Positions 6,326 to 8,763 of a DNA stretch of 8,763 bases are shown in pieces (position 1 is the stretch's first letter; each line of letters opens with the position of its first letter). Position numbers and translations under genes: made by a program. The stretch comes from Acidobacteriota bacterium (GTDB lineage: Bacteria > Acidobacteriota > Vicinamibacteria > Vicinamibacterales > Vicinamibacteraceae). A model generated the notes under the pieces. That model was given only the letters and a program-made list of their open reading frames with translations. It made no database searches and was not told the DNA's origin. The stretch spans positions 1 to 8,763 of the forward strand of contig JACDAO010000807.1 of the NCBI GenBank assembly GCA_013695405.1, given 5' to 3'.

Positions 6326-7537
6326 GTGAGACGTGCCTATCGCGAGCTTTCCGGCTCCAGAATGCTTCGTCAGCTGGCCCGGGACGCCCGAATGCGCGTG
6401 CTGGCCGCCCTCGAGCTGCCCGGCCGCGCCAAGGGCCTCCCGGCGCAACCGCCGATCCCGGTCCCTGGTGCCTCACTGGCCCTGTCCCTGGCTGGACTCT
6501 TTGACGAACCGTCGGGTCTCGGCCAGTCGGCGCGGTCGCTCGCGTCGGCCCTCTCGTCGCAAGGAATCGCCGTGCAGAGGCTCAATCTCGCCGACGCGGG
6601 CGAGGTGGCGCACGCTCGACATGGCCAGGGACCGCCCATCAACCTGGTCCACCTGAATGCCGACGCCATGCGTCGCACCCACGCTCGGCTAGGACCACAC
6701 TTTTACGAAAAGCGCCGCACTATCGGTTACTGGTACTGGGAACTCGCTCAGTTCCGGCGTGACTGGCACCACGCGTTCCGGTACGTTCACGAGGTCTGGG
6801 TGGCCACCGACTTCGTGCGCCAGGCGCTCGCGCCGCATGCCGGCCACGTGCCCGTCGTCTGCCTGCCGCCTCCCGTGACCGCGCCGATGCGCGCGCCAGT
6901 AGGGCGCAGCCACTTCGGGCTCCCCGATGACCGAGTGCTCTTCCTGTTCGCGTTCGACGCCGCCAGCCAGGAGGCACGCAAGAATCCGCAGGCGGCGATC
7001 GCGGCGTTCGCACAGGCGGCAGTGCATCCGCGCGCGCACCTGGCCCTCAAGGTGATCAACGGTGAGGCCGGCCGCGGCACCTGGCGCCGCCACGGGCATG
7101 CCGGCATCACCGTGCTCGACGGCACGATGTCCGCCGAGGACGTTGGCGCGTTGTGGCACCTGGCCGACTGCTACGTGTCGCTGCACCGAGCCGAGGGCTT
7201 CGGCCTCACGGTGGCCGAAGCACTGGCCGCCGGCCGCCCGGTGATCGCGACCGACTACGGCGGTGTGACCGATTACCTCGACAGCGAGGTGGGTTGGCCT
7301 GTGCCGTGGCGCGAGGTGGCCATCGAGGAGGACTGCGGCCCCTACCTTGCCGGCTGGCTCTGGGCCGAGCCCGACGTCGCCGCGGCGGCTCGGGCGATGC
7401 AGGAGGTGACCACGAACTTGACCGAGGCGCGGACCCGCGGGGCGCGTGCGCGCGAGCGCATGCAGGTGCGCTACGCAGAGGACGTCTGTGGCGCTGCCTT
7501 CCGGCGCCGTCTGGAATCGCCGCAGGGCCCGGCATGA
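6326..7537 (+). CDS. Family 4 glycosyltransferase (GT-B fold)
   Basis: This 403-residue retaining glycosyltransferase should add a sugar to the cluster's glycan at the cytoplasmic face. After a basic, probably helical N-terminus (1-38) comes the N-terminal Rossmann domain, with GLFDEPSGLGQSARSL at 57-72 (the Gly-rich acceptor-side loop), HLNADA at 109-114, and YWYWELAQF followed by HEVWVATDFVRQAL at 135-168, a stretch typical of this GT4 subgroup. The C-terminal donor domain has FAFDAASQEARKNPQAAI at 208-225, LKVING at 241-246 and the EX7E motif in HRAEGFGLTVAEAL (E290 and E298) followed by GRPVIATDYGG at 303-313. The GTG start at 6326 has a Shine-Dalgarno-like GGGAGA five bases upstream. An in-frame ATG 12 codons later is the alternative. 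Its stop overlaps the next gene's start (ATGA), so the two are probably translated as a pair. Some internal stretches (about 6700-6735) are less GC-rich than the earlier genes. Donor sugar unknown. Confidence 0.93.
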   Translation: MRRAYRELSGSRMLRQLARDARMRVLAALELPGRAKGLPAQPPIPVPGASLALSLAGLFDEPSGLGQSARSLASALSSQGIAVQRLNLADAGEVAHARHGQGPPINLVHLNADAMRRTHARLGPHFYEKRRTIGYWYWELAQFRRDWHHAFRYVHEVWVATDFVRQALAPHAGHVPVVCLPPPVTAPMRAPVGRSHFGLPDDRVLFLFAFDAASQEARKNPQAAIAAFAQAAVHPRAHLALKVINGEAGRGTWRRHGHAGITVLDGTMSAEDVGALWHLADCYVSLHRAEGFGLTVAEALAAGRPVIATDYGGVTDYLDSEVGWPVPWREVAIEEDCGPYLAGWLWAEPDVAAAARAMQEVTTNLTEARTRGARARERMQVRYAEDVCGAAFRRRLESPQGPA

Positions 7538-8763
7538 CACGTCGGAGGCACGTCGTGGGGCGGCTCGTGCGCGGGGGCTTGCGGATCCTGCGGTGGCAGA
7601 CGCCGTTGCTACTACTGTCCGGCTCCGGCGAGGCAGACTCTCGGGTCGTGTCCTCGACAACGCGCCGCGCGTGGCTCGGACGGACGCGGCGGTCGTGGTT
7701 AGAGGGGGACGTCCGGCTGGACCCGCCCGGCGGTGGCGCCATCCGTGTGCAACTGGTGCAGCGCGCGCCGGACGGTCGGGTCCTGTCGCGCTCGGCCGTC
7801 GAGCTCCTGGGCGACGCGCCGGTCCGGGCCCGGCACCCCCTGGCCGATGCCGACGGCAGTGCGATCGAGCTGTCGACGGACGGGGCTGCGACAGTCGAGT
7901 GGAGTGCTGTCGCACTCGTGCGGAAGCGAACGGTCTTTGAGCTAGTGCGGCTGTCGCGTGGGGCCGTGGCGCAGTACGGATGGCGGGGCCTGCCTCAGCG
8001 CCTCTGGATCAAGCCCAGCGGCGACGACCGCGCCGTGGCCTACACGGCCTGGGTGCAGCACCACACGCCGGCGCCTGCCGAACTCGAGGCGTGGCGGGCC
8101 GAGGCGGCGACGTGGACCGAACCGGTCATCAGCATCCTGACGCCGGTGCACGACACCGATCCAGACGCACTGCGCGAGTGCTGGCAGTCCGTGACGGCCC
8201 AGCTGCACACGCGCTGGGAATGGTGCATCTGCGACGACGGATCGACGCGCGCGGACACACGGCAGGTGCTGAACGCGATTGCCGCCAGCGGCGATGCGCG
8301 AATTCGATTGGCGCGCCTGCCGGTCTCACGCAACATCAGCATCGCGACCAACACGGCCCTCGCGTCCGCTCGCGGAGACTTCGTCGCCCTGCTCGACCAC
8401 GACGACACGCTGGCGCCGGACGCCTTGTACGCGATCGCCCGGCACCTGCGGGGGCATCCCGATCATGACCTCGTCTACTCGGACGAAGACAAGCTCGACG
8501 AGGTGGGGCAGCGGTGTGAGCCGGCCTTCAAGCCGGACTGGTCTCCCGACTTGTTGCGGGCCTGGATGTATCCCTGTCACCTGACGGTCATCCGCCGCGC
8601 CCTGCTGGAGGCGCTGGGCGGACTGCGTGCCGGCTTCGAGGGCGCGCAGGACTACGACCTCTGGTTACGTGCCTGCGAACATACGGAGGCGATCGGGCAC
8701 GTGCCGCAGGTGCTGTATCACTGGCGCAAGAGCCCGACGTCGACGGCCAGTTCGACCTTCGCC
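7534..8763 (+). CDS. Family 2 glycosyltransferase with N-terminal accessory region, partial at 3' end
   Basis: The frame is open from ATG 7534 to the window end (410 codons, no stop), so the C-terminus is missing. It overlaps the GT4 stop by 4 bp (ATGA), with a weak AGGG six bases before the ATG. Residues 1-25 are Arg-rich. Residues about 54-140 have alternating strands (AIRVQLVQ, SAVELLG, AIELSTDGAATVEWSAVALVRK) that suggest a beta-sandwich domain. Residues 141-195 form a connector ending in a TAWVQHHTPAPAELEAW segment, which usually precedes this GT2 type. The GT-A domain starts at about 197: PVISILTPVHD at 197-207, WEWCICDDGSTRAD at 228-241, ATNTALASARGDFVALLDHDD at 271-291 with the DXD-type motif D288-H-D-D291, YSDEDK at 315-320, FKPDWSPDLL at 332-341 and GAQDYDLWLR at 370-379, the catalytic acidic region. 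YHWRKSPTSTA at 395-405 ends the typical domain. It is expected to be an inverting cytoplasmic transferase acting on the same glycan. More domains may lie beyond the edge. Confidence 0.92.
   Translation, partial: MTRRRHVVGRLVRGGLRILRWQTPLLLLSGSGEADSRVVSSTTRRAWLGRTRRSWLEGDVRLDPPGGGAIRVQLVQRAPDGRVLSRSAVELLGDAPVRARHPLADADGSAIELSTDGAATVEWSAVALVRKRTVFELVRLSRGAVAQYGWRGLPQRLWIKPSGDDRAVAYTAWVQHHTPAPAELEAWRAEAATWTEPVISILTPVHDTDPDALRECWQSVTAQLHTRWEWCICDDGSTRADTRQVLNAIAASGDARIRLARLPVSRNISIATNTALASARGDFVALLDHDDTLAPDALYAIARHLRGHPDHDLVYSDEDKLDEVGQRCEPAFKPDWSPDLLRAWMYPCHLTVIRRALLEALGGLRAGFEGAQDYDLWLRACEHTEAIGHVPQVLYHWRKSPTSTASSTFA

Noticed and set aside
6295..6332. Direct repeat GCGTGAGAC (6295-6303 and 6324-6332), suggesting a duplicated start site
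   Set aside because: The first copy leads into a frame that stops within 11 codons and has no Shine-Dalgarno. A 9-bp repeat over 30 bp in GC-rich DNA can be chance.
1..8763. Search for CRISPR arrays, tRNA or rRNA genes, insertion sequences and attachment sites
   Set aside because: No regularly spaced repeats, RNA-gene signatures, transposase motifs or terminal inverted repeats were seen by eye.

Overview
The window is very GC-rich (roughly 70% G+C by eye), with densely packed, overlapping genes that all look like surface-polysaccharide biosynthesis. A Wzt-type ABC ATPase with a C-terminal carbohydrate-recognition domain, plus a GDP-mannose 4,6-dehydratase, points to a Gram-negative bacterium that exports a finished glycan (O-antigen or capsule) through an ABC transporter. 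The high GC content and gene style would suit Acidobacteriota (for example Vicinamibacteria), Myxococcota or a similar phylum. That placement is a guess, because no marker gene is present.

Layout: (i) 1-448, minus strand: the 5' part of an unrecognised gene for a protein with an N-terminal membrane anchor. (ii) 480-2453, plus strand: a fused GT2-GT4 glycosyltransferase. (iii) 2434-3741, plus strand, overlapping the previous gene by 20 bp: a SAM-dependent methyltransferase with a long predicted coiled coil and a basic amphipathic C-terminus. (iv) 3725-5035, minus strand, overlapping the methyltransferase tail to tail by 17 bp: a Wzt-like ABC ATPase. (v) A 117-bp divergent control region (5036-5152) with a candidate extended -10 and a perfect 7-bp inverted repeat. 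(vi) 5153-6142, plus strand: gmd. (vii) A 183-bp gap with no gene. (viii) 6326-7537, plus strand: a GT4 glycosyltransferase. (ix) 7534 to the window end, plus strand, in an ATGA overlap: a GT2 glycosyltransferase with an unusual N-terminal region, cut off by the window edge.

How they may work together: Gmd supplies GDP-4-keto-6-deoxymannose, the precursor of GDP-D-rhamnose, GDP-L-fucose and related sugars. The glycosyltransferases assemble a chain, the methyltransferase modifies it, and Wzt recognises and energises export. The most interesting idea is that the methyltransferase-coiled-coil protein caps and measures the chain as WbdD does in E. coli O8/O9a, with the cap read by the C-terminal domain of Wzt. 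This is inference from domain architecture and gene neighbourhood. The Wzm permease partner and the enzyme that uses the Gmd product are not in this window. No RNA gene, insertion sequence, CRISPR array or convincing rho-independent terminator was seen.
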